52,677 nt of DNA from Bacteroidales bacterium UBA4814 (GCA_002402465.1 DHFW01000016.1:1-52677), one strand, 5' to 3'; numbered from the stretch's first letter, positions 34,502 to 43,561 are shown. Numbers and translations: made by a program. Notes: generated by a model from the letters alone, not told the origin.

Positions 34502-35632
34502 ATGCGTATCTTACTCTGGATCTCCCGCATTATTTTCGGACTGGTGTTCATTTTTTCGGGCTTCGTTAAAGCCATTGATCCGCTGGGTTCCACTTACAAA
34601 TTCCAGGATTATTTCCTTTCCTTCGGGCTAGAATGGATGTTTTCGCTGGCTTTGCCCCTGGCTATTATCCTGAGTACACTCGAATTTTTGATCGGGGTGA
34701 ATGTGCTTCTTGGCATAAAAATGCGCCTTAGCGCCCTGGGCGGACTGCTTTTCATGCTGTTTTTTACCCCGCTAACGCTCTATGTGGCCCTTTTCGACCC
34801 GGTGCCCGACTGCGGCTGTTTTGGCGATGCCCTGATCATAAGCAACTGGCAAACGTTTTATAAAAACATTGTTTTTCTGGCAGCAGCCATTTTCATTTTC
34901 ATAAAACGTAAGGAAATTAAGCCACTCTGGTCGGAGCGCAACGACTGGTATCTTTCGGGTGTGGTGGCATTGATTGGAATTCTGATTTCAGTGTACTGCC
35001 TGCGTAACCTGCCCATAATCGACTTCCGCCCATGGAAGGTGGGTAACAACGTGCTTGAGCTCATGACCGCCGAACCCGAAGAGGCCGACATTTATCTCAT
35101 TTTCGAAAACCAGCAAACCGGCGAGCTGGCCGAATACCCGGCCACCGATTACCCCTGGGACGATGAAGAGTGGAATCAGTTGTGGAAATTCAAGGACCAG
35201 CGCCGCGAGATTATCAAGCCCTACGTGCCGGCTCCCATTGATGATTTTGCCCTGTACGACGAGTACGGCGACGACTATACCGACAGCTACCTTGCCAATC
35301 CCGATTACCAGTTTCTACTGGTGGTTTACGACCTGGCCGGGGCCAATACCAAAGCTTTTGCGAAACGCATAAACCCGCTGGCACAGGCTGCCGAAGAGCA
35401 AGGTTATTCGTTTGTTGCCCTTACAGGATCATCATTTGAGGCCATTGATGCTTTCCGCCACCAGCACCAAACCCCCTATTACTTTTACCAGGCTGATGGC
35501 GTAAAACTCAAAACCATCATCCGCTCCAATCCGGGACTGGTGCTTATGAAAGACGGCGTGGTGCTGGGCAAGTGGGCACATCGCAACATACCTGACTTCG
35601 AGACCATTCAGAAGGAATATATGAAAGAATAA
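34502..35632 (+). CDS. DoxX/MauE-like membrane protein of the BT_3928 family
   Basis: 376 residues. Four to five N-terminal transmembrane helices (about 1-155) form a DoxX/MauE-like module: IIFGLVFIFSGFVKAIDPLG, the redox-type loop PVPDCGCFGDALIISNW, and a fifth helix near LSGVVALIGILISVYC. The C-terminal half (about 170-376) resembles a thioredoxin-like fold without a visible CxxC (FLLVVYDLAGANTKAFAKRI, then ALTGSSFEAIDAF and NPGLVLMKDGVVLGKW). The family is found throughout Bacteroidota and may take part in disulfide or quinone chemistry in the envelope. The role is unproven. Confidence 0.82.
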   Translation: MRILLWISRIIFGLVFIFSGFVKAIDPLGSTYKFQDYFLSFGLEWMFSLALPLAIILSTLEFLIGVNVLLGIKMRLSALGGLLFMLFFTPLTLYVALFDPVPDCGCFGDALIISNWQTFYKNIVFLAAAIFIFIKRKEIKPLWSERNDWYLSGVVALIGILISVYCLRNLPIIDFRPWKVGNNVLELMTAEPEEADIYLIFENQQTGELAEYPATDYPWDDEEWNQLWKFKDQRREIIKPYVPAPIDDFALYDEYGDDYTDSYLANPDYQFLLVVYDLAGANTKAFAKRINPLAQAAEEQGYSFVALTGSSFEAIDAFRHQHQTPYYFYQADGVKLKTIIRSNPGLVLMKDGVVLGKWAHRNIPDFETIQKEYMKE

Positions 35633-35646
35633 AACCCGGAGATTTT

Positions 35647-36096
35647 TCAGCTTCTTTTTTTTCTGAAAAAATCTGTCATCAAAGCCGCGCATTCCGTGGC
35701 TTTGATGCCTTTTACCACATTGGTTTTCGGATGAAAAGGATTTTTGTGGAAAGCAGAAAAGCCCTTTTTCTCATCATCAGCGCCATATACCACTTTGCTG
35801 ATCTGGGCCCAGTTCAGGGCACCGGCGCACATCAGGCAGGGCTCCAGGGTGACGTACAAAGTGCAATCAACCAGGTATTTCCCGCCAAGGTAATTGGCTG
35901 CAGCGGTAATGGCCTGCATCTCGGCATGGGCGGTTACATCGGTAAGCCTTTCGGTAAGGTTGTGCGCCCGGGCTATGATGCGCTCGTTGCAAACCACCAC
36001 GGCGCCCACGGGCACTTCATCTGCCTCAAAAGCTTTGCGCGCTTCTTTCAGCGCCTCGCCCATATAATGTTCGTCAGAAAAAAGGGAAAGCCCCAT
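35647..36096 (-). CDS. tadA: tRNA adenosine-34 deaminase (TadA family nucleoside deaminase)
   Basis: 149 residues from the ATG at 36096 (MGLSLFSDEHYMGEALKEA), which fits the family's N-terminus; the ATG at 36129 adds 11 unrelated residues. Zinc and catalytic motifs are H57-A-E59 (TAHAEMQAI) and P86-C87-L-M-C90 (LEPCLMCAGA). NLTERLTDVTAHAE and the C-terminal HPKTNVVKGI segment are those of TadA. It deaminates A34 to inosine in tRNA-Arg(ACG), an essential cytoplasmic reaction. A related guanine or cytosine deaminase is a minor alternative. Confidence 0.9.
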   Translation of the reverse strand: MGLSLFSDEHYMGEALKEARKAFEADEVPVGAVVVCNERIIARAHNLTERLTDVTAHAEMQAITAAANYLGGKYLVDCTLYVTLEPCLMCAGALNWAQISKVVYGADDEKKGFSAFHKNPFHPKTNVVKGIKATECAALMTDFFRKKRS

Positions 36097-36135
36097 AAGA
36101 ATTTTTTGTGTGGAGCAAAGGTAAGCCAAACTGGC

Positions 36136-36969
36136 TTAAATGGCATTTAAATGGTGCTTAAACCAGCAGCTAAGCAGCAGTTGCATTTTTCTGCCATCGC
36201 TTACGCGGAAGCGCTGCGAGGTGAGACTTTGGGGCGAAGCCGGTTCAATTTTGCGAAGCAGCTCAAGGTAATAACGGTAGGCCAGGAACACGCCCAGGCG
36301 AATATCCTTCTTGAGACCTTTTATCCCCGGAAGGGATTCGGCAAAATCTGCCCTAAGTTCTTCTTCAATCTCAAGCTTCTCCTTTTCTGAAAAGGTATTG
36401 TAGTCCACATTGGGAAAATACACGCGCCCGCGCTCTTCATAGTCCGACTGCATATCGCGCAGAAAGTTGACTTTCTGAAAGGCTTCGCCCAACTTTCGGG
36501 CGGGCGGCACCAGGTTTTCGTATCCGGCATCGTCGCCAGCGTAAAACACCCGCAGGCACATGAGTCCCACCACCTCGGCCGAGCCGTAAATATACTCCTG
36601 GTATTCGGCGCGGTTAAAGGTCTTTTTGTAAAGGTCCATATCCATGCTCTTCAGGAAGGCCTCGATCAGGTCGTGACCGATCTTGTAACGGTTTACCACC
36701 CACTGAAAACTGTGTAATATGGGGTTTGGACTCATTTCCTTTTCGATGGCTTCGAAGGTCTCCTTTCGAAATCGCTCCAGCAGCGCTCTTTTGTCCTGGT
36801 CGCGAAAAGTATCCACGATTTCGTCGGCAAAGCGAACGAAACCGTAAATGGCATAGATGGCCGGACGGTATTTTTTTCGCAGCAGCCAAACCCCCAGGGA
36901 AAAGGAAGTGCTGTAGTTTTTTGTGGTTACCTCACTGCATTGCAGCGCATTACTTGTGTAGAGATCCAT
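36136..36969 (-). CDS. crtB: Phytoene/squalene synthase (CrtB)
   Basis: 277 residues. Both prenyl-diphosphate binding motifs are present: D49-E-I-V-D53 (FVRFADEIVDTF) and D172-M-Q-S-D176 (VNFLRDMQSDYEERGRVYF), along with YGSAEVVGLMCLRVF. It condenses two geranylgeranyl diphosphates into phytoene. The start overlaps the end of crtI by 20 bases, so the two are translationally coupled and expressed together. The pairing with phytoene desaturase decides CrtB over squalene synthase. Confidence 0.93.
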   Translation of the reverse strand: MDLYTSNALQCSEVTTKNYSTSFSLGVWLLRKKYRPAIYAIYGFVRFADEIVDTFRDQDKRALLERFRKETFEAIEKEMSPNPILHSFQWVVNRYKIGHDLIEAFLKSMDMDLYKKTFNRAEYQEYIYGSAEVVGLMCLRVFYAGDDAGYENLVPPARKLGEAFQKVNFLRDMQSDYEERGRVYFPNVDYNTFSEKEKLEIEEELRADFAESLPGIKGLKKDIRLGVFLAYRYYLELLRKIEPASPQSLTSQRFRVSDGRKMQLLLSCWFKHHLNAI

Positions 36970-38440
36970 ATTTTTTGTCTATTCGTTCAACCACTAATTT
37001 TGAACTGATCACGGCCATGGGCAGTCCGGTGCCGGGAACGGTGGAGGCACCGACATAAAACACATTACCAAACTCTTCATCAAAATTCTTTGGCCGGAAC
37101 CCGCCGATCTGACTCAGGTTGTGCCCCAGGCCCAGGCCGCTTCCACGGTAAAGGTTAAATGCCTTCTCCCAATCCACGGGCGTCAGCACCGTTTGCGACA
37201 CAATATGCTTCTGCAGATCAATACCAATGCGCTGGCCCAGGTCATTCAGAATGTTACTGGCCATTTCATCGCGGTCGCTCCAGTCGGGTTTGAACCTCAG
37301 ATCGGGCACGGGGCAAAGAATAAAGAGGCTTTCGCAGCCCTCAGGAGCTGCCTCAGGGTCGGATTTGGAAACCACGTTCACGTAATAATAGGGCTGATCG
37401 AGCTTCGCGGAGTTTTTAAACACATTGCCTGAGTATTCCTTGAAGTTGGTTCCCAGGAAATAGTTGTGAAGTGGCACATCATCCAACTTGGTGTCGAGGC
37501 CAATGTACATAGTAAATGGCGCCATGGTCCATTGCAGCTTGTCCATTTTCTTTTCGCTGAACTTCTCCCGTCTGAAAATCTTGTGACGGAAAAGGGCCGC
37601 GTCGGCATTGACCACAAAAATATCGGCATTCCATTCTTTGCCATGCTGGTCAACCAGTGTTTTCAGTTTTCCGGAATCATCCTTTTTATAGTCAACAATC
37701 TCCGTATTGTAATGTATGGGAATTCCGGCTTTGGCCAGTTCCTTTGTAAGGCCTTCAACAATCTTGTACATTCCGCCATGCACGTTGTGGTAGCCATCGT
37801 GCACCAGCTCAGTGTACGACAGTATGGTGTAAATTGCGGGGGTGTCGAAGGGGGTGGCGCCCAGAAAAAAGGCCACCAGCGAAAAGATTTCCTTCACTTC
37901 GCGCGACTCGAAATGGCGCTCCATTTCCTGCCATACGGTGCGTATCATGCGTGGCGAATATTTTACCGGCACGCGCGTAAGCGTAAACAAATATTGCCAA
38001 ATCGAGTCGTAGTTTCTTTTTAGCACCACATGCTCCACATCATGAAAAAAGCGGGCTGCCGAATCAAGGAAGCGATTCATTTTCTCCCTGAAGTTAGGCT
38101 CAACTTCTTCAAACTCCTGGGCAAGGCGGTCAAGGTCTTTGTAAATCACGTAGCGCTTGTCAGAACCCCGGAAATTGACTGAATAGAGTCGGTCCAATTC
38201 CCTGAACTCAAAGGGCATTTCTTTCAGTTGGGCATCTTCAAAAAACTCTTTAAACTCGTAGGTCATGCTAAAAAAAGTAGGGCCCATATCCCAGGCAAAG
38301 CCATCCTTTTTCATTTGATTAAGCCTTCCGCCAGGCTGATGGAACTTTTCAAGCATTTCAACCTTATAACCTCGTCTGTGAAGCCGCAGTGCGGTGGTTA
38401 GGCCTCCCAGCCCGCTTCCAACGATCAAAACCTTCTTCAT
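36950..38440 (-). CDS. crtI: Phytoene desaturase (CrtI)
   Basis: 496 residues. N-terminal dinucleotide-binding GSGLGGLTTALRLHRRGY (8-25), the substrate-entrance segment FHQPGGRLNQMKKDGFAWDM, and the C-terminal FAD motif VFYVGASTVPGTGLPMAVIS are those of the CrtI family. It desaturates phytoene stepwise to lycopene using FAD. The gene has an unusually strong Shine-Dalgarno sequence (AGGAGG six bases before the ATG) and a good Bacteroidota promoter. It is divergent from crtD, 144 bases away. Confidence 0.93.
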   Translation of the reverse strand: MKKVLIVGSGLGGLTTALRLHRRGYKVEMLEKFHQPGGRLNQMKKDGFAWDMGPTFFSMTYEFKEFFEDAQLKEMPFEFRELDRLYSVNFRGSDKRYVIYKDLDRLAQEFEEVEPNFREKMNRFLDSAARFFHDVEHVVLKRNYDSIWQYLFTLTRVPVKYSPRMIRTVWQEMERHFESREVKEIFSLVAFFLGATPFDTPAIYTILSYTELVHDGYHNVHGGMYKIVEGLTKELAKAGIPIHYNTEIVDYKKDDSGKLKTLVDQHGKEWNADIFVVNADAALFRHKIFRREKFSEKKMDKLQWTMAPFTMYIGLDTKLDDVPLHNYFLGTNFKEYSGNVFKNSAKLDQPYYYVNVVSKSDPEAAPEGCESLFILCPVPDLRFKPDWSDRDEMASNILNDLGQRIGIDLQKHIVSQTVLTPVDWEKAFNLYRGSGLGLGHNLSQIGGFRPKNFDEEFGNVFYVGASTVPGTGLPMAVISSKLVVERIDKKYGSLHK

Positions 38441-38488
38441 AATGCCTCCTTGTTATTATTCCAGATTTATGGCACCTTAAATTAAGCC

Positions 38489-38521
38489 TAAAATTATTCA
38501 AATGTTTTGAATTTAAACAAA
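38489..38521 (-). promoter_or_regulatory. Bacteroidota-type promoter for crtI-crtB
   Basis: On the minus strand TTTG (38518-38521), 21 bases, then TAATTTTA (38489-38496), seven of eight positions like TAnnTTTG. The AGGAGG ribosome-binding site lies at 38446-38451, close to the start at 38440. The 144-base divergent region must also serve crtD; no equally good box was found for that direction. Confidence 0.55.
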
Positions 38522-38584
38522 AAGCTTATGTTAATGTTTGCAGTAAAGAAGTAATTTTATCCAAACAATTGTAAAATTACGGGG

Positions 38585-40057
38585 ATGAATCAGCATGCGG
38601 CAGTAATAGGTTCAGGCATTGGCGGGCTGGCTTCGGCCATAAGGCTCGCAGCAAAAGGTTACCGGGTAAGTGTTTTTGAACAGGCGCCCAAGACGGGAGG
38701 CAAAATCAACGAACTGTGCTTGCAAGGTTTTCGTTTCGACACCGGCCCATCGCTGTTCACCTTTCCTGCCCTGGTGGATGAGCTCTTTACCCTTTGCGGG
38801 GAAAACCCCCTGGATTATTTCGGATACCGCCCGGTAAAAACCTCGTGCAAATACTTTTGGGAAGATGGCACCGTGGTGAATGCCTGGCAGCAGTCAGCAG
38901 ATTTTGCTGCCGAAATTGAAAAGGTTACCGGCGTCGATGCCGAGAAGGTGATAGCCTACCTCGAAGAGAGCGAAAAACTTTACGACCTTACCGGTGAAGC
39001 CTTCCTTTTTCACTCGCTGCACAAGCTCTCGAATTTTGCCAATCCGGTTTTTCATAAAACCATAATCAATTCCCTGAAGCTAGACCCTTTCCGCACCATG
39101 CACAAAAGGAACAGCCAGTGGTTTGGGCATCCAAAGGTGGTGCAGCTTTTCGACCGTTATGCAACCTACAACGGCTCCAGCCCTTACAAAACTCCCGCCA
39201 CCCTGCGCATGATTGCCCACCTGGAGCACAACATGGGCACCTTTTTCCCCGAAAAAGGCATGTACGACATGGTAAAAAAACTGACTGCGCTTGCCGAAAG
39301 GCAGGGTGTGGAGTTCCACTTCAACTCCAGAGTGGAGAAAGTGGAAACCGGGAGCGGTAGCGTTACCGGGATCATGGTAAACGGCGAAAAAACGCCCTTT
39401 GACCTGGTGGTAAGCGATGTGGACATCGTGAATTTTTACCGTAAGTTGCTGCCTGAAATAAAACTACCTGAAAAGCAACTTAGCCTCGAAAGGTCTTCGT
39501 CGGCGGTGATTTTTTACTGGGGTATAAACCGCAGGTTTCCTGAGCTTGAGCTGCACAACATCCTGTTTTCGGGAGACTACACTGAAGAGTTTAACCATTT
39601 GTTTAACACCAAAACTTTAAGCTCCGATCCCACGGTTTACCTGTTTATCAGCTCAAAACTGGTAAAGGGCGATGCACCGGATGGCTCAGAAAACTGGTAC
39701 GCGATGATCAACGCGCCCGAAAATGTGGGGCAGGCCTGGGATGCTTTGCTGGCGAAGGCTCGCAGCAACATTATTGACAAGATAAAACGTACCCTGAAGG
39801 TGGATATTGAACCCCATATTGTTTGCGAAGCAGTGGCCGACCCCCGAACCATTGAGCGCGACACGGGCTCTTACCACGGTTCACTTTACGGACTGAGTTC
39901 AAACAATATGATGGCTGCCTTTAACCGCCATCCTAACTTTCACAAAAAAATCAAGAACCTTTTCTTTGCCGGCGGCAGCGTGCACCCGGGCGGTGGCATA
40001 CCCCTGTGCCTGGCTTCGGCAAAAATTGTGGACAAGGAAATACCCGCATTGAAATGA
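38585..40057 (+). CDS. crtD: CrtD-type carotenoid desaturase
   Basis: 490 residues. FAD-binding GSGIGGLASAIRLAAKGYRV (9-28), TGPSLFTFPALVDELF, and the C-terminal LFFAGGSVHPGGGIPLCLAS typical of CrtI/CrtD/CrtN oxidoreductases. It is a second desaturase in the locus, less similar to CrtI. Its coupling to a CruF-type hydratase suggests carotenoid 3,4-desaturation of a 1-hydroxylated end group. Its stop overlaps the next start (ATGA at 40054-40057). A 4,4-type ketolase/oxidase activity of the same superfamily is an alternative. Confidence 0.85.
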   Translation: MNQHAAVIGSGIGGLASAIRLAAKGYRVSVFEQAPKTGGKINELCLQGFRFDTGPSLFTFPALVDELFTLCGENPLDYFGYRPVKTSCKYFWEDGTVVNAWQQSADFAAEIEKVTGVDAEKVIAYLEESEKLYDLTGEAFLFHSLHKLSNFANPVFHKTIINSLKLDPFRTMHKRNSQWFGHPKVVQLFDRYATYNGSSPYKTPATLRMIAHLEHNMGTFFPEKGMYDMVKKLTALAERQGVEFHFNSRVEKVETGSGSVTGIMVNGEKTPFDLVVSDVDIVNFYRKLLPEIKLPEKQLSLERSSSAVIFYWGINRRFPELELHNILFSGDYTEEFNHLFNTKTLSSDPTVYLFISSKLVKGDAPDGSENWYAMINAPENVGQAWDALLAKARSNIIDKIKRTLKVDIEPHIVCEAVADPRTIERDTGSYHGSLYGLSSNNMMAAFNRHPNFHKKIKNLFFAGGSVHPGGGIPLCLASAKIVDKEIPALK

Positions 40058-40704
40058 AAGATATTTTATCTAACAAGGTGAAACTCACCAAGGCCATTCT
40101 GGTAATTTACTTTACGGTGGGAATCCTCGGGCTGATCTGGCCTGTAACCGCAACATTTTTTACCAGGCTTATACCGCTGACATTGCTAGCCAGCCTTGCG
40201 GTTTTGCTGGCTTTTCACCAGAAATGGGAACGCCGGCACGTTTGGGTTTTTGCGCTGATTGCCCTGCTTGGATTCCTGGTTGAAATGGCAGGGGTGCTTA
40301 CTGGTCTTGTATTTGGCGAATACGCCTACCATTACGCCCTGGGTTTTAAGATATTCGGCACGCCGCCTATTATTGGCATTAACTGGCTAATGCTCATATA
40401 CGCTGCATATGGCATTTTTGAGCACCAGCGACTGCCTTCGTGGCTGAAGATTTTGGGCGGTGCCTCGCTCATGGTGGCCTACGACATTATCCTGGAGCCG
40501 GTAGCCATTGCCCTGAATATGTGGAGCTGGGGCGGGGGCGACATTCCCATTCAAAACTATGTGGCCTGGTTCGTAATTTCGGTGGTTTTCTTAAGCATAA
40601 TGCATTTGGCCCGCATTCGCGTCAACAACCCCATTGCGAAGCATATGTATGTGGTTCAGTTGGTGTTTTTTATGGTGCTCAACATTTATTTCCGTATGGC
40701 ATGA
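40054..40704 (+). CDS. cruF: Carotenoid 1,2-hydratase-like membrane protein (CruF/DUF422)
   Basis: 216 residues from the ATG at 40054, which overlaps the crtD stop; a longer frame exists upstream but is inside crtD. Six to seven hydrophobic helices, with conserved LVFGEYAYHYALGFKIFGTP, PIIGINWLMLIYA and ASLMVAYDIILEPVAI segments. This matches the CruF family, which adds water to the psi end group of lycopene-type carotenoids in the membrane. Its stop overlaps the acyltransferase start (ATGA at 40701-40704). Confidence 0.85.
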   Translation: MKDILSNKVKLTKAILVIYFTVGILGLIWPVTATFFTRLIPLTLLASLAVLLAFHQKWERRHVWVFALIALLGFLVEMAGVLTGLVFGEYAYHYALGFKIFGTPPIIGINWLMLIYAAYGIFEHQRLPSWLKILGGASLMVAYDIILEPVAIALNMWSWGGGDIPIQNYVAWFVISVVFLSIMHLARIRVNNPIAKHMYVVQLVFFMVLNIYFRMA

Positions 40705-41321
40705 TTAAGGCCGCCCATAATCGGTTCTACCTGTGGTTTTTCGGCATCTTCATCAGGCTGCTGATGAAGATGCAGTTTCGCAGGATCAGCATCCACGGCA
40801 GTGTAAAAGCCGAAGGCAGGTCGCTGCTGGTCATTGGCAACCACTTTAGCTGGTGGGATGGTTTTTTTGCGATGGTGATCAGGAAAAAAGTTTTTGGCAG
40901 GAAGTTGCATGTAATGATCCTGGAAGAAGAGCTGAGCAAGCGGCCCTTTCTGGCGCGCATGGGTGCTTTTTCCATAAAGAAAAACAGCCGCAGCGCCGTG
41001 GAATCGCTAAACTATGCCGCAGCGCTGCTCAACGATCCCGGCAATATGGTACTGCTTTTCCCGCAAGGAAAGTTTCAGTCGCACCATCAGCATCCGCTAA
41101 GCTTCGAAAAAGGCTGGCTGCGAATACTTCAAAAGACCGAAGGGCCTTTCCAGATTGTATTTATGGCTTACCTTACCGACTATTTTGCCCACCCAAAGCC
41201 AGAGCTCAGCGTTTATCTTGCTAACTTTGTCCCGCCTGAAAACTTTGAAAACAAAGACTTTGAAGACGCCTACAACGCCTTTCTGCATCACTGCATACAG
41301 CAGCAAAACCTGAAAGCATGA
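40701..41321 (+). CDS. Lysophospholipid-type acyltransferase of the carotenoid cluster
   Basis: 206 residues from the ATG at 40701. PlsC-family motifs: NHFSWWD (catalytic NHx4D), MILEEELSKRPFLARMGAFS, and LLFPQGKFQ in place of the usual FPEGT. A hydrophobic N-terminus suggests membrane association. Within a crtD-cruF-GT2 operon it probably esterifies a glycosylated carotenoid, as CruD does for chlorobactene glucoside, rather than making phospholipid. This is inference from context. It overlaps both neighbours by four bases. Confidence 0.82.
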   Translation: MIKAAHNRFYLWFFGIFIRLLMKMQFRRISIHGSVKAEGRSLLVIGNHFSWWDGFFAMVIRKKVFGRKLHVMILEEELSKRPFLARMGAFSIKKNSRSAVESLNYAAALLNDPGNMVLLFPQGKFQSHHQHPLSFEKGWLRILQKTEGPFQIVFMAYLTDYFAHPKPELSVYLANFVPPENFENKDFEDAYNAFLHHCIQQQNLKA

Positions 41322-42430
41322 TTTGGCTGGCTTATTTTGTCCTGGGATTCCTTGCGCTACGATTACTTGTGGCTATTACAAACATTGCCACCAGGCAATG
41401 GCTTAAGCACGGCAAACCGCAGGGCAATGCATTGGTATCGGTACTCATACCCGCCCGAAACGAAGAGCAAAACATCAAGCACCTGCTCCAAAGCCTTAAA
41501 AAACAAGACTACCCCAACCTGGAGATCCTGGTTTATGATGACCTTTCAGAAGACCGCACGGCTGAAATCGTTAAGAAACTTGCCCTGGAAGACCCGCGTA
41601 TTAAATTGGTATCTGGGGTTGGATTGCCGGCTGGCTGGCTGGGAAAAAACCATGCCTGCCACCAGCTTTCGAAACATGCCAGGGGCCGCTACCTGCTTTT
41701 TATTGACGCCGACGTTACGGCCGAACCGGAACTAATTAGTCAGGCGCTGGCCCATCTGCAAAAACACAAGCTGGCTTTGCTTTCCATTTTTCCGCAGCAA
41801 ATTATGAAAAGCTTTGGCGAGCGCATCACCGTACCCCTGATGAATTGGATACTGGTTAGCCTGCTGCCCCTAATTTTCACCCGCATCTCTCCATGGGTAT
41901 CCTTCTCGGCAGCCAATGGTCAGTTTATGCTTTTTGATGCCGGAATCTATGGGAAACACCAGTTTCACCAAATGGTTAAGGGTCAAAAGGTGGAGGACAT
42001 TATCATTTTCAGAAAGCTCAAACAGCTGGGGATCAAAGGCCACACCATTTTGAGCAACGGGCAGGTGAAGTGCAGGATGTACAAAGGTTTTAGGGAAGCC
42101 ATTGAGGGTTTTTCAAAAAATGTGTTTGAGTTTTTTGGCAACAGCAGCCTGCTGACCGTTTTTATGGCCCTGCTTACTACTTTTGGATTTGTTCCTGTTT
42201 ATTTGGGTCTGGGTCCTGAATTCGCAATAGCCTGGCTGGCTGGTGTAATTCTGCTCCGGTTGCTGGTGGCCTATGCCAGCAGGCAAAGCATTCTTCAAAG
42301 CATTCTGCTTTTGCCACTTCAACAATTGGCATTCTTTTTGGTTATTCTTGCGGCCATTCGGGTGCGAATTAGAGGTAGGAGCACCTGGAAAGGGAGGACG
42401 GTGTTAGAGTCAGTGGCAGTAATAATTTGA
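41318..42430 (+). CDS. Membrane glycosyltransferase family 2, probable carotenoid glycosyltransferase
   Basis: 370 residues. An N-terminal helix precedes a GT-A catalytic domain: SVLIPARNEEQNIKHLL, LVYDDLSEDRT, the DxD motif in LLFIDADVTAEPELI, and the acid/base region KGQKVEDIIIFRKLKQLGIK. Three to four C-terminal helices (about 265-350) anchor it in the inner membrane. Ending the ATGA-linked carotenoid operon, it likely transfers a sugar to the hydroxylated carotenoid (CruC-like). The sugar donor cannot be read. Confidence 0.85.
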   Translation: MIWLAYFVLGFLALRLLVAITNIATRQWLKHGKPQGNALVSVLIPARNEEQNIKHLLQSLKKQDYPNLEILVYDDLSEDRTAEIVKKLALEDPRIKLVSGVGLPAGWLGKNHACHQLSKHARGRYLLFIDADVTAEPELISQALAHLQKHKLALLSIFPQQIMKSFGERITVPLMNWILVSLLPLIFTRISPWVSFSAANGQFMLFDAGIYGKHQFHQMVKGQKVEDIIIFRKLKQLGIKGHTILSNGQVKCRMYKGFREAIEGFSKNVFEFFGNSSLLTVFMALLTTFGFVPVYLGLGPEFAIAWLAGVILLRLLVAYASRQSILQSILLLPLQQLAFFLVILAAIRVRIRGRSTWKGRTVLESVAVII

Positions 42431-42530
42431 TTGATGAATAATGATTAACGATTTGCGATTTTAGAAGGAGACCTTCCCACTAAATCGCCAAAGTAGCGAG
42501 CGCAACCCTAATATTTGAAATTGAAACCAG
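42431..42530. other. Intergenic region with imperfect hairpin
   Basis: GCGATTTTAGAAGG near 42456 pairs imperfectly with CCTTCCCACTAAATCGC near 42473-42489. It could end the carotenoid operon, although no clean T-run follows. Confidence 0.3.
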
Positions 42531-43277
42531 ATGATGTTTCGCAACCTCGCCATATTCCTTTTCCTGATTAGCACCTTCAAGGCTGTTTCTGCCCAAGGTA
42601 CTGCGAACCTCGAGACCTGGCGCAACCAAATTTACGAAGCCTATGTGCTGAACAATATGCCCCAGTGGGACAAGACGGTCAGAGCTATGGAGGCTGAATA
42701 CTCCAGAAATCGAGGCAATGAATTACTTTACGACCTCATTTTGGCGCAATACGGACTTATAGGTTATTACCTGGGCAACAACGAAAACAGTAAAGCCGAG
42801 CCCCTTCTCAGCAAGGCCGAACAACTTCTTGAAGAGCTGAAAAAGATTCCCAGTCGTCAGGCCGAGGCCCATGCTTTCGAATCGGCCTTTATCGGCTACC
42901 GCATTGGCTTGCGGCCCATCCGCGCGGTATTGCTGGGCCCGCGCAGCTCGCGGGCCGCCGACCGCGCCCTGGAAGCTAACCCACACTATGCCCGTGCCTG
43001 GGTAGAGAAAGGCAACATCGACTTCTTTGCCCCCGCCCCTTTCGGATCAAAATCAGCGGCCATAGGGCATTACCAAAAAGGCATTGAGCTAATGGAAGCC
43101 AGTATGCACCCTTCGCACCGCTGGCTTTATCTGAGTACCCTGGTGTCGCTTGCCGGCGCTTACGAAAAAACCGGCGATTTACCCCGCGCCATCCAAACCC
43201 TCGAGAAAGCCCTGCGTTACGAGCCCCGCTTCAAATGGGTTAAGGACGACATGCTGCCCAAGCTCAGGGCTCAATAA
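42531..43277 (+). CDS. Exported TPR-like protein
   Basis: 248 residues with a signal peptide (to about residue 21, VSAQ). A helical body contains tetratricopeptide-like pairs (NENSKAEPLLSKAEQLLEEL; ADRALEANPHYARAWVEKGN; SLAGAYEKTGDLPRAIQTLEKAL). Probably a periplasmic scaffold. It has no clear partner; it follows the carotenoid operon but is separated by 100 bases and has its own start context. Confidence 0.78.
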   Translation: MMFRNLAIFLFLISTFKAVSAQGTANLETWRNQIYEAYVLNNMPQWDKTVRAMEAEYSRNRGNELLYDLILAQYGLIGYYLGNNENSKAEPLLSKAEQLLEELKKIPSRQAEAHAFESAFIGYRIGLRPIRAVLLGPRSSRAADRALEANPHYARAWVEKGNIDFFAPAPFGSKSAAIGHYQKGIELMEASMHPSHRWLYLSTLVSLAGAYEKTGDLPRAIQTLEKALRYEPRFKWVKDDMLPKLRAQ

Positions 43278-43406
43278 TTTCAACAAACCAAAGATCAATC
43301 CCTTCAATTCATTCGCTTTTTTATACTCCTGTTGTGAAATAGAGCGCTGATTCGAGGTATCTTTTGGAGTTTTAATTTGTATCAAAGTTTTATTTAAAAC
43401 GTATTT

Positions 43407-43448
43407 CAACCGTATTTCGACCGTAAAAATACGGTTGAAATACGGTTG
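43407..43448. repeat. Long near-perfect inverted repeat (19-bp arms)
   Basis: CAACCGTATTTCGACCGTA (43407-43425) and TACGGTTGAAATACGGTTG (43430-43448) pair with one mismatch around an AAAA loop. Within each arm the unit GTATTTCnACC is itself repeated. It lies in a gap of about 330 bases between the TPR and universal stress genes. No T-run follows. It could be an operator, an RNA-processing hairpin or a miniature-element remnant. Confidence 0.75.
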
Positions 43449-43561
43449 AACTTTGGTTTAACAATGGGCAAATTGAGAATTTAATAAGATCCGGTATTAT
43501 GTTAACCATTACCCAAAAGTTTCGGGTCAGTATTTTAAGGGATTGTATTTCTTAAGAAATT

